DNA of 58,351 nt from Nemertoderma westbladi (lineage: Eukaryota; Xenacoelomorpha; Nemertodermatida; Nemertodermatidae), in contig JAUCBJ010004434.1 in NCBI GenBank assembly GCA_032718475.1, positions 1-58,351 of the forward strand, read 5' to 3'. The first letter of the stretch is position 1. Each line of letters begins with the position of its first letter. Shown here one piece after another: positions 1-11,381 of the stretch. The position numbers and the translations under genes are program-made. A model generated the notes under the pieces. The model searched no databases. It worked only from the letters and a program-made list of their open reading frames with translations, and was not told the DNA's origin.

Positions 1-184
1 TACCTTGTGATAGTAATTGGCTTAAGTAAACATGCAATTGTATTCTTCCTATTAATTATTACTGATTGTTGAATGTTAGTACTGTAATCGTATAGGGAGG
101 GTGAAATCTTGTGTATAATATCAGTTAAATAAATGTAATAATTAATGGTATATGTTTGGTATATACAGTATATATAACATACTA

Positions 185-477
185 AGTTCCACCTTGGCGT
201 AGCCTAGTAATGATTAAATCCGTTGCTTTGAATTCACGTCTTTACGGGGGTCGTGGGTTCGATCCCGGCATGGGGACCAGGGTATCTTTGATTTGGGGAC
301 AAATGCTTTAAAGGGACTAGCCAAGGCGCATCCCTGCCTTGCATCCTTAGTTAGATGGATTGCTAAATACAGTAGGTATCAGTTTCCTTTGGGGAATATA
401 CGCCTAGTATACTGTAGTTCTGTGGGAACCACACTGTAAATAATCGCACCGGCAAGACTTTCGCATAATCCCCGGGC
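185..477 (+). mobile_element. tRNA-derived SINE, copy 1
   Basis: The head looks like a tRNA-type RNA polymerase III promoter: an A-box-like stretch follows TTCCACCTTGGCGTAG, and a clear B box, GGTTCGATCC, lies near 257. The body continues with AATGCTTTAAAGGGACTAGC and GCATCCCTGCCTTGCATCC. The same head, body and tail recur in reverse orientation at 9197-9441 with many substitutions, which shows a dispersed, old family and not a tRNA gene. The tail end (CTTTCGCATAATCCCCGGGC) matches the tail of copy 2. No protein is encoded. I cannot assign a named SINE family. Confidence 0.75.
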
Positions 478-1251
478 TAACAGTTGAAGAAAACATCCGA
501 ACATAAAATAAAAGACTAGATTCTAATAAAGGCGCTACTGTAGGCCTACTGTACAATGATTTCATCCGAATCCCATTTATTCCACACAGTGTAAGGCGAA
601 AGTACTGTAAGGCGGTTACATCAATCACATATTAACTTCTTATGGAAGCAAAAATATGTTTAGAATCTCTCGAGCAATCGACTCTCGAGTTAGACATTTA
701 GAAGAATACCAACGCCATCTTTCTATCAGTTAAATTTCATGCAATCTCATTATTAAGATGTGGGAAAATGCGGTAGAAAAATGTGGGAGAGGGGAGGGGG
801 CTAGTGACAGAGTCGGAGGTTAAGTCGTTGATTTTCGTTTCAATGGGGACTTTCGAGCTCGTGGGTTTGAACTCTTCATTTTCACCATATTGTACATTTT
901 ACATCCGTTTTTCTTTGGCAAAAAAGGATAATTTTACTCCTTATTCGATTTCCACTGCGACACATTTTTATTCACTCGGTGCGGAATTTTAAAAATCTGA
1001 ACTTATTGTACAACTTGAAATGTAAAGCTTAGTTACATAGTTATTTAAGCTTAAAGGTTAAAATTTCAATCTGCATGTGCACTTTCCCGGGAAGTTATTT
1101 ACTTACAGTAGGCCAACCTTATTAGCTGGGTTGAATCAGTCCATGACTATTCTGGAACAGCTCTGTAAGCGCCCCTATAAAGGCGAACATATCCCTACCG
1201 TGATAGGTTCTGATTGGTGTAACTGTAGGCCTATTGATTTTTATTGTCATA

Positions 1252-1306
1252 TTTTTATTGTTAATTTAATGATTTTTATTGTTAATTTAATGATTTTTAT
1301 TGTTAA
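1252..1306. repeat. 21-bp tandem repeat, about 2.6 copies
   Basis: The unit TTTTTATTGTTAATTTAATG plus A is repeated twice exactly and then in part. It is AT-rich, with no coding or regulatory meaning that I can see. Confidence 0.8.
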
Positions 1307-2330
1307 CGCTAAAACCATTGTTTTTCTTTAAGAGGAGGAAAAAAAACGCACCGGCACCCCATTGGCTCAATCGCAGCCCAACTGATGAATTAAATCGGTG
1401 GCGTTGCGTTAATATCCAATCATTTTATGCCAATATATAATGAGGTTTGGGAGTAGAAAACGGTCTACGTGCTATTATAGCCTATCATAACACGCTAATT
1501 AATTACTTTTTATTTTACTGAATTATTACACTAGGCCTTCAGTAAAGTACTGTATGTACAGTATCATAGTTTTAGCAACCGATAGAATGTGTAATTTTAA
1601 TATATAAAATAACTTAACTCTTTTTTTCTGTCCGCAAATAAAATGTGACTCGAATGCTAAGAGTTGCACTATAGCAATAGCGGACCCCTGAACTACTGTA
1701 CGTGTACAATTGAATCACCCATTATTACTATAGGCCTATTACTGTACATCACGTTCTTCCTGACTTCATCTTAACTTGCATTATAATTCCACTGCCACTG
1801 ATGATGCTGGGAGATCAAAATACGTCTGAAATTTATGGATTTTCTTCGTTGTTGATTTCAATTTTTGAATGATTATCTTCCAGTATGAATGTTTACTAGT
1901 GAACGAATCGCATAGGTTTCCGCAGGTATAGGAATAGTATTGGACCGCCATGCGCCATTGCCATATATCATCGAAGTGAAAATAAATATTGAATATAATC
2001 AGTACCGCGCCACGGCACCAACTCAGTATGTTCCGGCAAATAGACATAACCTAATAATTTTATTATATTACATATATTTCTTAGTTTGTATGGCGCATAG
2101 ATATTTCGCATAGCCTTGTGTTGTGGTGCTGGTAAGGGAAGAATTCCTTAGGTTTGTCTGCATTACTGATGTCTGCAATGCAACTCTTATCTTTGAGGAT
2201 GGGCCGGGATGCGATATTGGCCCACCCTCCAATAGAATCATTTGATTGTTAGAACGGGTGTAGCACTAGGAACAGGAAGTTGGCTTGTTCTCTTTAACTA
2301 CAGTACAGCACTGTACATAGCAGACGTATA

Positions 2331-2356
2331 CCCCCCCCCCCCCCCCCCCCCCCCCC
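2331..2356. repeat. C homopolymer, 26 nt
   Basis: This is an uninterrupted run of C on the plus strand. It is one of five long C or G runs in the window. The complementary strand is a G run able to form G-quadruplex structure. Confidence 0.9.
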
Positions 2357-3324
2357 ATCCGCGAGTATAGACCCGCCCCATTGAACTGACCTAATGCTAA
2401 TATTAGCTGTGCTGGCCTTGTGAAGTCATATATAGTTAATTCAGCGATATGAGGTATTAATTCAATTTAAAGTGAAGAGTAATCTAAACTTCCACCAATA
2501 TTCTGTTCGTCAAGGTAAATGTACAGACTTTGTACCTGCGTTTAGTGGCTCAGTTGCCAGTGTCATATAATAATATGTCCAACTGTCTAAGCGGAAAGGA
2601 AACTTGAAGGAAAATAAAAGTAAAAAGTATAGTGCAATTTGAGCAAAATCCATGTACACACTCAAAAGTTATTGCAAATTTAGTGTCTGCGCGGCGTACA
2701 CCAAAACGGAACTCAATATCCAATATTGGTTTATGGTTGTTAAGAGACTCTCTAGTTACGTAATAAATATTCGAGAACACTAAATTATTTAACATTGAGT
2801 AAGGTAGCATCAGGAGTTGAAGAGTACAGTAATTTGAATTTCAGTAACTATGGAAGCAATATAGTAAAATACTATAGTTAAATGTACCACTATATCGCTG
2901 TACGTTTTCTTAAAGAATTAAGCAACAAATTTATAACTGGTCTTGCTTTCCCATGTAATAAATAAATTAGTTTTATCATGACCATTCAATTCCACTACAA
3001 TTCCGATTTTATTACCGATTTTAAAATATTATTACATTTTTAAAAAATGTTGTTTATAGGCCTACTACAGTATGATTCTTCTGCAAATATATTTATTACA
3101 TCGTCCCAATCAATCAAATCAAACATCCCGTTTCTCTACTGTATACTTAATAAATCCAAACTACTTAAACAATCTTGTAATTGTAAATATAGTAAATAAT
3201 AGCATTGTTGTTGCAAGCCCTGGGTGATTTAATAATAAAATGATTTTGTAAATGTTTTATTCCATCAATAGGCCCAATAAAATAATTAATTTTTTCTTTT
3301 TTTATTATTTAATTATTTTCTAAT

Positions 3325-3348
3325 CCCCCCCCCCCCCCCCCCCCCCCC
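3325..3348. repeat. C homopolymer, 24 nt
   Basis: This is an uninterrupted run of C in otherwise AT-rich DNA. Its exact length is likely to be unreliable in any assembly. Confidence 0.9.
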
Positions 3349-3999
3349 ACCTCGGTATGCCTCTGTTAAGCATACATAGTATGAAATACAGACACAGGGT
3401 GTATAATGTCAAAGTATGAATGAATCGAGCTAATACTGTAGTTTCAGATTCGCAGGTAGAATTTAATGTGACGTCAACATATGATCAGATGATGGTAGTC
3501 ATAAATCGAGTATATTTTTCTTCCCGGAAGAGTTATTCTCACCAAGCTTGGAAAGAGATGTTGGCGCAAAACGCAACCACACTATCTACTGTATTACAGT
3601 AAATAATCGCCCTTTGCGCTATTTATCAAAGGCATCATCAACTGATATCAACCATAACCTGACTGCCTGATCACAATCATATAGTAATGTTTAGATTGAA
3701 TAAGCGCGATGCATCCGTCCAGGCGAAATATATGTGATGTTCATAATGGAAATTCCACAGAGGATCGAGTGCATCAATGATCTAATTTATACTGACAGAC
3801 TGAAGGTACCTGTCAGCCTGTAGAGTGTAGACTACTGGACTATGCCTATAGGTATTTCAGCAATAACTATTGCGTTTTGGATTACAATTAATTACATCCA
3901 CACAGACTGACAGACAAACAGGCATACAAACAGACAACAACCTGACAACCCAAACCGCAATGATAATTACCTTTGCAGGCATTTCATATATGTGCCGTC

Positions 4000-4077
4000 T
4001 GTTTTTGTCTGTTTTTGTGTGTTTTTGTATGTTTTTGTGTGTTTTTGTGTGTTTTTGTGAGTTTTTGTGTGTTTTTG
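4000..4077. repeat. 10-bp tandem repeat (TGTTTTTGTG), about 8 copies
   Basis: The unit TGTTTTTGTG recurs about eight times with single substitutions. It creates spurious ORFs on both strands (Lys/Thr/His-rich on minus, Phe/Cys/Val-rich on plus). Confidence 0.85.
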
Positions 4078-4130
4078 GTGTAAATAGACGTCCCCAACAA
4101 TATCTGAATTTTGTTGACTGGTTGACAGGT

Positions 4131-4453
4131 TGAGAAACAGCTGAGAAATAGGCGTTCAAAGATCGCAAGAATTATTGTTCGCTGCAAGCCATTTATTCTA
4201 TTTTATATAATACACAAAATTCTAGAACGTGTTATTCATTTTAAGAGTTGGTTGGCAACAGCGGAATGCCTACCGGTATACAATATCTATAGGCTGATAA
4301 GCCTATTGCGTACCGGCTGACCGGTAGCTAATCAGCTAATCATACATAAACAAATTGTTCCAGAATATTGTGTATTTATTTAATAGAATAAATGGCCCGC
4401 AGCGAACGATAATTCTTGCAATCCTTGAACGCCTATATCTCAGCTGTTTCTCA
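4131..4453. mobile_element. Fold-back (long inverted repeat) element
   Basis: The left arm, about 4131-4228, starts TGAGAAACAGCTGAGA. The right arm, about 4357-4453, ends with the complement CAGCTGTTTCTCA. Arms of nearly 100 bp match imperfectly along their length, including the shared CCATTTATTCTATT and its complement. The roughly 130-bp centre is unrelated. No transposase is encoded, so this looks like a non-autonomous MITE or foldback element. Related sequence (TTTTTATTCTATTAAATAAA and AAATAGCTGAGATA) appears near 40226-40370. Confidence 0.7.
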
Positions 4454-5072
4454 GCGAAATTCAAACATTGTTACATATTTGGAATCCTTGCAACGCAAGC
4501 TTTCTATTGATATGAAAAATTACAACTAATTTAAAGAATGGCAATGATTCGGATGGTGCGATTTCACAAAAGACACTATTTTAAAACGCTTATAAAAAAA
4601 TTTATAGGCGAAATAGAAAATTCCGTCTTCATGGTAACAACCACGCTGAGTTGAACTACTGAACTAGTTGTGTTTCATTCAAATTTCAAGCAATATGATA
4701 AAGATTTGTAGACAAATTTTGGGGGGTGTCCGTGTCATAGGCTATAGGCCTACTGTAATACAATCTGACAATAGCCTACCTAGAGATCTAACTGCTTACA
4801 GCAGTACAGCTTAACCTAACCAGCTAACACTGTAACAGTAACAGCCTGCCCTGCCAGTGCCTAACACACACCACACAGTTACAGTAAACCAGGTACGGTA
4901 ATAGGAGGAACAGCAATACACTGAGACTGAATATTAGGGCCAGGGAATTACGCCTTACACAGTGCACAGCCTTAACACTGTAACAGTTAATACTAGTAAA
5001 TCCCGCAATCCGAAACGAATATTTGAACTGAATACCGGTACTGGAATAGGGCCTATTGGAATATTTTAAGTA

Positions 5073-5963
5073 ATGGAGAATTTCAATTCCTTAGATTCAT
5101 TAGGATTTTGTTGTCAAAACGAGGAAAACAAACAGTCCATATCTGGCAAGTCCTGGAAGAGACCCCGTAACATCGGCTGTTGCCACGACAACGAGACAGG
5201 TATGGACTACCTGTGGGTGGTAGACAGTATCAGCGAGACAGTTACTTGTCTGACGGATGGTCTGACTAAAGGCCGACAGTTCTTCTTGCCTGCCCAGGGC
5301 ACCACAGATAGACACGCGGATTGTAAGCCCTGGGGCGTCGCATGCACGCCGGAAGTTACTTTTGTAGCAACCTGCTGCTGCGTTACTGGCTACGCTTCCG
5401 GTGGTAATGACGTCATCCTGCACAAATGTTTGCAACCGGAACACGAAACCAATCGAATCCGTGGTATAGAGACTAACGAGGACTCTTCTGTTCTCTTTGT
5501 TTGCTTCGAGGGCCGACAGATCTTCAACCTGTCCACTTCTACCCTTGATGTTATTTCCACCACAATGGTCGTTAATATAAAGAACCCAATCCATTCCTTC
5601 GGATATGGCATCGCTACTTCCTCCTTTAGTTTTATCGACGGCAAAGGTGTCGGTTGGCTGATGCGTAACGGGGACGGCACTGTGGTACACCGAGCTATGA
5701 GGCTTCCGAAACCCTCGAAGACGCTCCACCAGACTGCCATTAAGTGCCTAGACGATGGGTCCACGGTCTGCGTGTTCCAGGATCACGAGACCAAGAAGAA
5801 CTCGGTTTACCGCTACGATAAACAGCACCGCAATCCGACGAGTATATGGGTGGATTCGGACCAGACTGTGTGGTCTGTAGACCGCTGGAAGGACAGTTTG
5901 GTTCTCTGTCGACCCTGGGATCGGAGGATCGATATAATTCCATATCCTAATGGCTGCGTGTAA
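5073..5963 (+). CDS. Intronless beta-propeller-like protein, function unknown
   Basis: This is a 296-residue ORF with ATG in a good context (G at -3 and +4), stop TAA at 5961 and an AATAAA 25 nt downstream. GC content and codon use are clearly higher than in the surrounding AT-rich DNA, which supports real coding. The protein has about six repeats of 40-50 residues, each with alternating hydrophobic strands: roughly residues 30-62 (LWVVDS), 85-122 (KPWGVACTP), 130-165 (VLFVCFEG), 180-215, 220-250 (DDGSTVCVFQ) and 255-292 (SIWVDSDQTVWSVD). This resembles a six-bladed propeller such as the NHL domain of TRIM-type proteins. There is no RING, B-box, signal peptide or membrane segment. It could be a single-exon gene, a retrocopy, or the terminal exon of a longer gene whose 5' exons lie to the left. 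The fold is inferred. Confidence 0.65.
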   Translation: MENFNSLDSLGFCCQNEENKQSISGKSWKRPRNIGCCHDNETGMDYLWVVDSISETVTCLTDGLTKGRQFFLPAQGTTDRHADCKPWGVACTPEVTFVATCCCVTGYASGGNDVILHKCLQPEHETNRIRGIETNEDSSVLFVCFEGRQIFNLSTSTLDVISTTMVVNIKNPIHSFGYGIATSSFSFIDGKGVGWLMRNGDGTVVHRAMRLPKPSKTLHQTAIKCLDDGSTVCVFQDHETKKNSVYRYDKQHRNPTSIWVDSDQTVWSVDRWKDSLVLCRPWDRRIDIIPYPNGCV

Positions 5964-5987
5964 CTCAGTAAGTAAAGGGAAGGTGCC

Positions 5988-5993
5988 AATAAA
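5988..5993 (+). promoter_or_regulatory. Candidate polyadenylation signal AATAAA
   Basis: A perfect AATAAA lies 25 nt after the stop codon of the beta-propeller ORF on the same strand. The short 3' untranslated region would be unusual but possible. Confidence 0.35.
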
Positions 5994-8019
5994 CTATTTA
6001 GTGTCAAGTTAAGAAAAGGTGCCATTGTTATTTAGTTTTAAGCTAAATTCATTAGTTCGGGGTCATTACACCTGTCATGTACCGCATTATATAATGAGGA
6101 TCCCTCCCTATAGACACCCATACAACTATCATTCCATTCTACATAACGCTGTAACGAACATAATGCTGCCTTTTTTTATTTTTAACTCGATTATGTTTTA
6201 TAATTTAACCTAGGCTGTGATCCCACCGGCAGTAGTTTCTTTATCTCATCACTATTTCTATATCCTACGCATTCGTTTTACTTAAGTAATTACTATTTCT
6301 CTGGGCATTCGTTAATCGTTTATTAACCTTCGTAATATTTGTACCGCGATGTCGGACGAGACCATTAAGTGCTTTAGTTAGGTGATTCAACCACAGTGCT
6401 GCCCCCCGCACGGCTTTATCGCATGCCGGATTTTTCATTACTTGGTCACTTGAACAAATAATTTGTAGCTGAAAAGACTGATTGCAAATTCAATTTATCT
6501 ACAATTTATCTGTCTCTTCAACACAAGTTATAATTCGTCGTATTTCTCTCCATATTTTACAGCTCAGCTCCAGGTCATATTATTATACTGCATATTTTAT
6601 TATGCACTACTATTAATCGTATTTATTAACCCCTAGGTCGCTAGGTCAGCTTCAGTAAATCGTATGTAGTTCAGGGTTGCTACTCACCTGGAATACTCAG
6701 GGAATTTCATTTTTTCTTGTCAAGGGATTTGATACCGGTACCGGTATATACAGGAAATGTTTAATAAGCGAAAAAAAGAGTAAAATTTTCTCTGCTCGCT
6801 TCGCTCGCTATATATTCCATTTCCTCATCACTAAATATTTAGCTGCACTCTAATCGCTTAACTCGCAACTTAGTTTGTAATATAATAAAGCGGCTAATAT
6901 TTACATTCTATAAAAGTGTATATATAAAAATATAGGCCTATACCTGCATTCTCAGTGAAATATCGGGGAAAAGTTAGGGAAAATTGAAACTGAACTAGAG
7001 TGGCAACCCAGATTATTCGATTATATACAATTGTACATTATAAATATAAGATAATTTAGTTTTTTTGGAGGCCATTTTGACTATTAACGTTAGTAAGACC
7101 TGAGTGATAATAAGATGAAATTCGCGCTGTGCAGTGTACTGTACAGTGTACACATACAGTAACAGTACGTTACGAGTGCGGATTTGTCGGTACTAGTTTT
7201 CTTTAAATGTCAAATTTCAAATATCTGCTTTTTATTTAATCTCTCAGAATTTAATGAGGATTTCAAATCTGAAAACCGCTTAGCGAAACCTCGTTTAGTT
7301 CTCGAGTTATCGCTGTTTTCTGTATGATGGTCTGTCAGTCAAATTGTAAGACAGACAGACAACCGACAGACAGACTAGATTCCACCAAACCATAAAACTG
7401 ACATCGGAAATGAAATCAGCGACACCGAAAACCCCCATAATGAAAGTTTTAGCTCGGTGGTGTGCTTCTATCATGCCAGAAATTATTAACCAGCCAGACC
7501 ACAGACGCCAGTTCTGGCGGGAAGGTTTAAAATTGGAATGACATTTTTATTTTTTCATATTACTATTCCTCCGCCATTTTTTAACCAATTTTCTTTATTT
7601 TTGGCTCATTCGAAAAGGTTTCGGCTGTTCTTTATAAGTTATCGGTTGGAATTTAAAACTACATCAACTTTTATAATTATGTTATTACAATGACAATTTA
7701 CCAAACCTTGGGTTGGTTTGATATGTACAGTACACACGATGGGTTGGCTGATTTAGACCACATTGAACTCATAAAAACTCGACGTACTCTTGTAAAAAAG
7801 CCTTTTCTATATGATCCCCAGATTTCGCTTCGATCCAAATGTCCTTAAACAACTTCTATGAAAAACTCCATAATTTTTATACTTTTTTTGTTCGTACCTA
7901 ATAATATTAAATAAAGTTGGTGTTAGGGTTTGCTAGTATTTAAATTCATTGTGGATTTGATTTGAAGAGTTTAATGCGATAACCGTAGAGTAATTTTAGT
8001 TTCAGTTTCGTTGTTAAGT
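5994..8019. other. Non-coding intergenic region
   Basis: I see no exon or structured feature, only AT-rich sequence with short simple repeats. One is a GACA-rich patch near 7350-7375 (AGACAGACAGACAACCGACA). TACTGTA-type words occur around 7130-7160. Confidence 0.5.
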
Positions 8020-8191
8020 ACTGAATTAAAAGTTTATAGCGGTTCCTAATATCATCTTTGCAACAACATTGTAATGTAATGTATACTTTGCAGCTCTACT
8101 AGACATGTCTAGTAGAGCTGCAAAGTATACATTACATTACAATGTTGTTGCAAAGATGATATTAGGAACCGCTATAAACTTTCAATTCAGT
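8020..8191. repeat. Spacerless near-perfect palindrome, 172 bp
   Basis: The two 86-bp arms meet directly at 8105/8106 in AGACATGTCT. They match base for base except one mismatch near the ends (AATTAAAAG against CTTTCAATT). There is no spacer and no coding content. Such a palindrome can extrude a cruciform or fold into a long hairpin RNA, and can also arise by inverted duplication or as a library or assembly artefact. Confidence 0.9.
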
Positions 8192-9196
8192 CTGGAGTGA
8201 TGCAGATATATTGTGGTTCCTTATCGCCCTATCGCGAACTGCCTAGTAATGTTCTAGAAATATTCTCTGTTAATATTCAAGGCGTTAAATAATTTAAAAT
8301 TTCGGTTTATTCTGAAGATTGATTACTAAAGTAACTGTCTAATAAAAAATATAATCAAACATTTTGTTTCTGTTGTTTGTTTGTGTTCTTTCAATGTTTG
8401 AATTTTTTGGTGGAGACTTGAGTCTACATTATTTCTCTATTCTATTGAGTGTTCCGGTCCGATCGGGTATTATGGGTGGGTACTGTTTCTCTTTTATTAG
8501 CCGGTTGTTAAACTTAGCCTGCGCTGTAAGCGCATAGCGGGTTAAATATCTGCCAAAATTCATGAAAATTCAGAAATATAATTTTATAATTAATTTTTTA
8601 TTATCGAGACTATTATTGGTAGTATATATTATTTTCATACGTAAAGGTAATTCATATCATAAATATATCGCTGTTATCAGAACATTATACTTCAACTACG
8701 AGTATTTTTCATTATGATAGTTCTTGGCAGATATTTGCGGTCTTGTAAAGCATATTGGCATCACTTATTTATCTTACGTAGGGAGAGGTGATAAGAATAT
8801 ATTTATTCGCATCTTAATACTTATTTATGCAGTGTCATCCTTTATTTTTAATCATATATTCGGTGCATTTCAGATGATCAATTTTGTTTCCAACAACTAC
8901 ATATGTTATTTTTTGTATTTCTGTTACATATTATTATGGACATTTGGTGTGACACATCTATTTACATTGTCATTTTGTTTCAGTATTATTAGTATTTAGG
9001 CGTATAGCTACTCAAACAGTGGCACTATACCTTTTTTATAATATTACTACTGCCAAGCCAAGGTGTCTACAATGCATGAAAATTAGGATTAATGTTGAAA
9101 ACTTGCAAGGGATTTCAATATTTTTTGGAACATATTCAGTTACATTGCCAATTAGAATCCAATTCGACACAAAAAGTAAATTTTCTTCGGCCACTA
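8192..9196. other. Non-coding AT-rich region
   Basis: This holds one 91-codon ORF (8724-8999) that is Ile/Phe/Tyr-rich as expected from AT-rich DNA. It has no recognisable domain. I do not call it a gene. Confidence 0.5.
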
Positions 9197-9441
9197 GGCC
9201 AGGGATTACGCACAAAGTCTGACGACTTATTTCCAGTGCGGTCCCCCCTGAACTTTACTCCCCAGAGGAAACTCCAGTACTCATTTAGCTACCACTTAAG
9301 GATGCAAGGCAGAGATGCGCCCTGGCTGGTCCCTTTAAAGCATTCGTGCCGAAACGAAAACTGCCCTGGCCCATGTGAGGATCGAACCCACGACCTACGG
9401 GAGATGTGAATTCAATGCAACCACTACACCAAGGTGGAACC
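9197..9441 (-). mobile_element. tRNA-derived SINE, copy 2
   Basis: Read on the minus strand this begins GGTTCCACCTTGGTGTAG, continues to the B box GGTTCGATCC, then has the same body (CTTTAAAGGGACCAGCC; CTCTGCCTTGCATCCTTA) and tail as copy 1. The A-box-like region (TGGTGTAGTGGTTGCA) is better preserved here than in copy 1. It is a dispersed retroelement and not a functional tRNA. Confidence 0.75.
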
Positions 9442-10540
9442 TGGGACACAAGAGCCCAACCCCGAGAAAATGTTGATCCCCGTTGCTCAGGCTGATTTTG
9501 TTTCAGTTTATTTTTTTATTTATAATATTTGACCTAATTTTCATTCATACCTATTTATTTATAGTTGTTAATTAATTGTTTTCTTTAAATCCATAAATAA
9601 ATTGCGCCCTAGTCAAGAAGGTTAATCGATTTTATTCGAAATTTGAATATGTGAATTCGATTGGAATATTTAATTTTCTTTGTTCGTGTCAACCGGAATT
9701 TGTTTGTGTTGTTTTGTTTGTAACTTATTGTCTATTTAAATCAATGTGCTCAGAATATTTTTATGTTTAAATTATTATAGATATTTATTACATTATTTAC
9801 GTTTAGAAGGGTGATAATTAATTAATTAATTAATTACCGTTGCTCCAAATTTAACACAGTTTTTATTTAATGGGCGGAAGTTAACGGAGATTTCAAATTT
9901 GCAAGCCGTATTGTTGTATGTTTTCGCAAACCAAACTCTAGTTAAGTAGGAATCCATATTTTAGGATAAGATCGAAGTCCAACCGCTGTCTGGATAATAC
10001 CCGGAATTTATAAGCATTCCGGCTTTGTTCTTTTTGTCCGGTCCTAAATACTCAGTAAGAAACATGACTTAGCGAACATGTTTGGTTAATAATGGTCGTA
10101 ATATTGCTGGCTTTAACACCTCACCTTATAATAAGTAGGCCAATGGCCAATCATGGACATTACAGACTCTGTATCCTAAGACCGATTGTGGGTGGGTGGT
10201 TTGTAGGAAAGTGGACATTCGTATTGTATTTTATTGCAAATTATCAATTAATTGTACAACTGGTAGTGTGAATATTCTGTATAATATAATAACTTAACAT
10301 TTATAAACTATAGAAAATAGTCATTAGGCACAGCCCTGAATAAAGGTATAACGATATAAAACAGTTAACATTAAAAATAGATATAAATATTATAGTAGAT
10401 TAATACAATAAATCACTAAGTATATAATACTTCCATCATAAACATCACATACCAAGCCTCTACCTACCGACCTTAGTAATCGTATATATTATGAATCGCC
10501 TTGTTACCTAATAGTTAACACGATGGCAAATCTCTCTATT
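9442..10540. other. Non-coding intergenic region
   Basis: No gene is visible. AT-rich sequence includes a TTAA-rich patch near 9817-9837 (ATTAATTAATTAATTAAT). Confidence 0.5.
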
Positions 10541-10673
10541 CCTGGAGTATAGTGTCGTAATTCGACCCAGCTCCCCCCTCCCCGAATAGAAATCTTAATG
10601 AGATTGCATGAAATTTGAACTGAATTTTTTCAAATTTCACGCGTGTCACTGAATTACGGCACTATATTCTGGG
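10541..10673. mobile_element. Small MITE-like element with about 23-bp terminal inverted repeats
   Basis: The left end CCTGGAGTATAGTGTCGTAA is the imperfect complement of the right end, TTACGGCACTATATTCTGGG. Related ends occur near 40038 (CCTGGAATATTGTGTCTTAA) and 41509 (CTGAATTAAGGCACTATATT), so this is a dispersed family. No coding capacity. Confidence 0.6.
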
Positions 10674-10824
10674 ACACGGTGTATTGTAGAATAAATTAAA
10701 TGTCATTTTTAACCGTTAAATAATTCATGTTAAAGTAAAAAGAGGGTCTAATTGGGTCTAATCCTCGAATTTAACCGTTAAATGTAACAATATTTGTTTG
10801 TGACAAACTATAACACGTTATGCT

Positions 10825-10830
10825 TTTATT
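10825..10830 (-). promoter_or_regulatory. Candidate polyadenylation signal for PIEZO
   Basis: TTTATT on the plus strand is AATAAA on the minus strand, about 300 nt after the PIEZO stop codon. Other AT-rich variants lie nearby, so the exact site is uncertain. Confidence 0.3.
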
Positions 10831-11128
10831 TAATTTTATTAATAAATTATTATTACAATAAAAACTAGTTTTTAATAAGTTTTTTTTTCACATATGTTGC
10901 TACCGCATCTGAATTTAAACCACTAAATAAAGTTTTTCATTACTTTAATTATTGTACCAACACAACATTGCCGTTTAAGCAAACACGAGCCAAGAATGCC
11001 TACCATTTACCTTAAAAGGTTCCAAAGTATCCAACATTAAGTAAGCACCACTATAGGCACAAATAATAAGCGACAAATAACTCGGTGTGGTTCCACATAT
11101 ACTAGATACAATATTCCGAAACGCGCTA

Positions 11129-11381
11129 TCACAAATATTTGGGTTTTGTCCATCTAATCATTTGTTCTGGACTTCGGTAGATGTAGAGGAGTTTATCGAA
11201 GAGATCCGTCTCGAGGTCAAGCTCTCCACTCTCCCGACACATGAAGATGTCCAGACAGAGTTTGAGAATCCGGTCGACGTGGGGTAACTCATCAAACATT
11301 ATCGTGTTCGAGATCCCCTTAAAATACATTCGGACAAATTGTCCGACTACAAGAACAACAGAGATGTAGAGACCCATTATC
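11129..11381 (-). CDS. PIEZO: PIEZO last exon: inner pore helix and C-terminal domain
   Basis: This is an 84-codon exon with stop TGA at 11129-11131. The acceptor is TTATCCCCCTTAG, and the first base completes a glycine codon begun in the exon at 29329. It encodes IMGLYISVVLVVGQFVR, the pore-lining inner helix, then the C-terminal domain with FDELPHVDRILKLC and the terminal YRSPEQMIRWTK, all near-identical to vertebrate PIEZO. The family ends a few residues after this motif, so the stop is expected. It lies about 17.9 kb from the preceding exon because of the 24-bp array. Confidence 0.96.

Larger units (their letters stand above)
478..5072. other. Non-coding, repeat-scattered region
   Basis: I see no convincing exon here. 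ORFs are short and have no family resemblance. The stretch holds a 21-bp tandem repeat near 1252, two long C runs, a 10-bp T/G repeat near 4000 and a fold-back element at 4131-4453, listed separately. The words TACTGTA and TAGGCCTA are frequent. The segment before 5073 could hold 5' untranslated or promoter sequence of the downstream ORF, but no element is clear. Confidence 0.6.

Noticed and set aside
185-290. tRNA gene
   Set aside because: A B box is present, but the cloverleaf is poor and the sequence continues into a 290-bp repeated body that recurs at 9197-9441, so it is a SINE head.
3857-4187. Lys/Thr/His-rich ORFs near 4 kb
   Set aside because: They are translations of the TGTTTTTGTG tandem repeat.
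9092-9409. 105-codon plus-strand ORF
   Set aside because: It overlaps the SINE on its antisense strand; no domain is recognisable.
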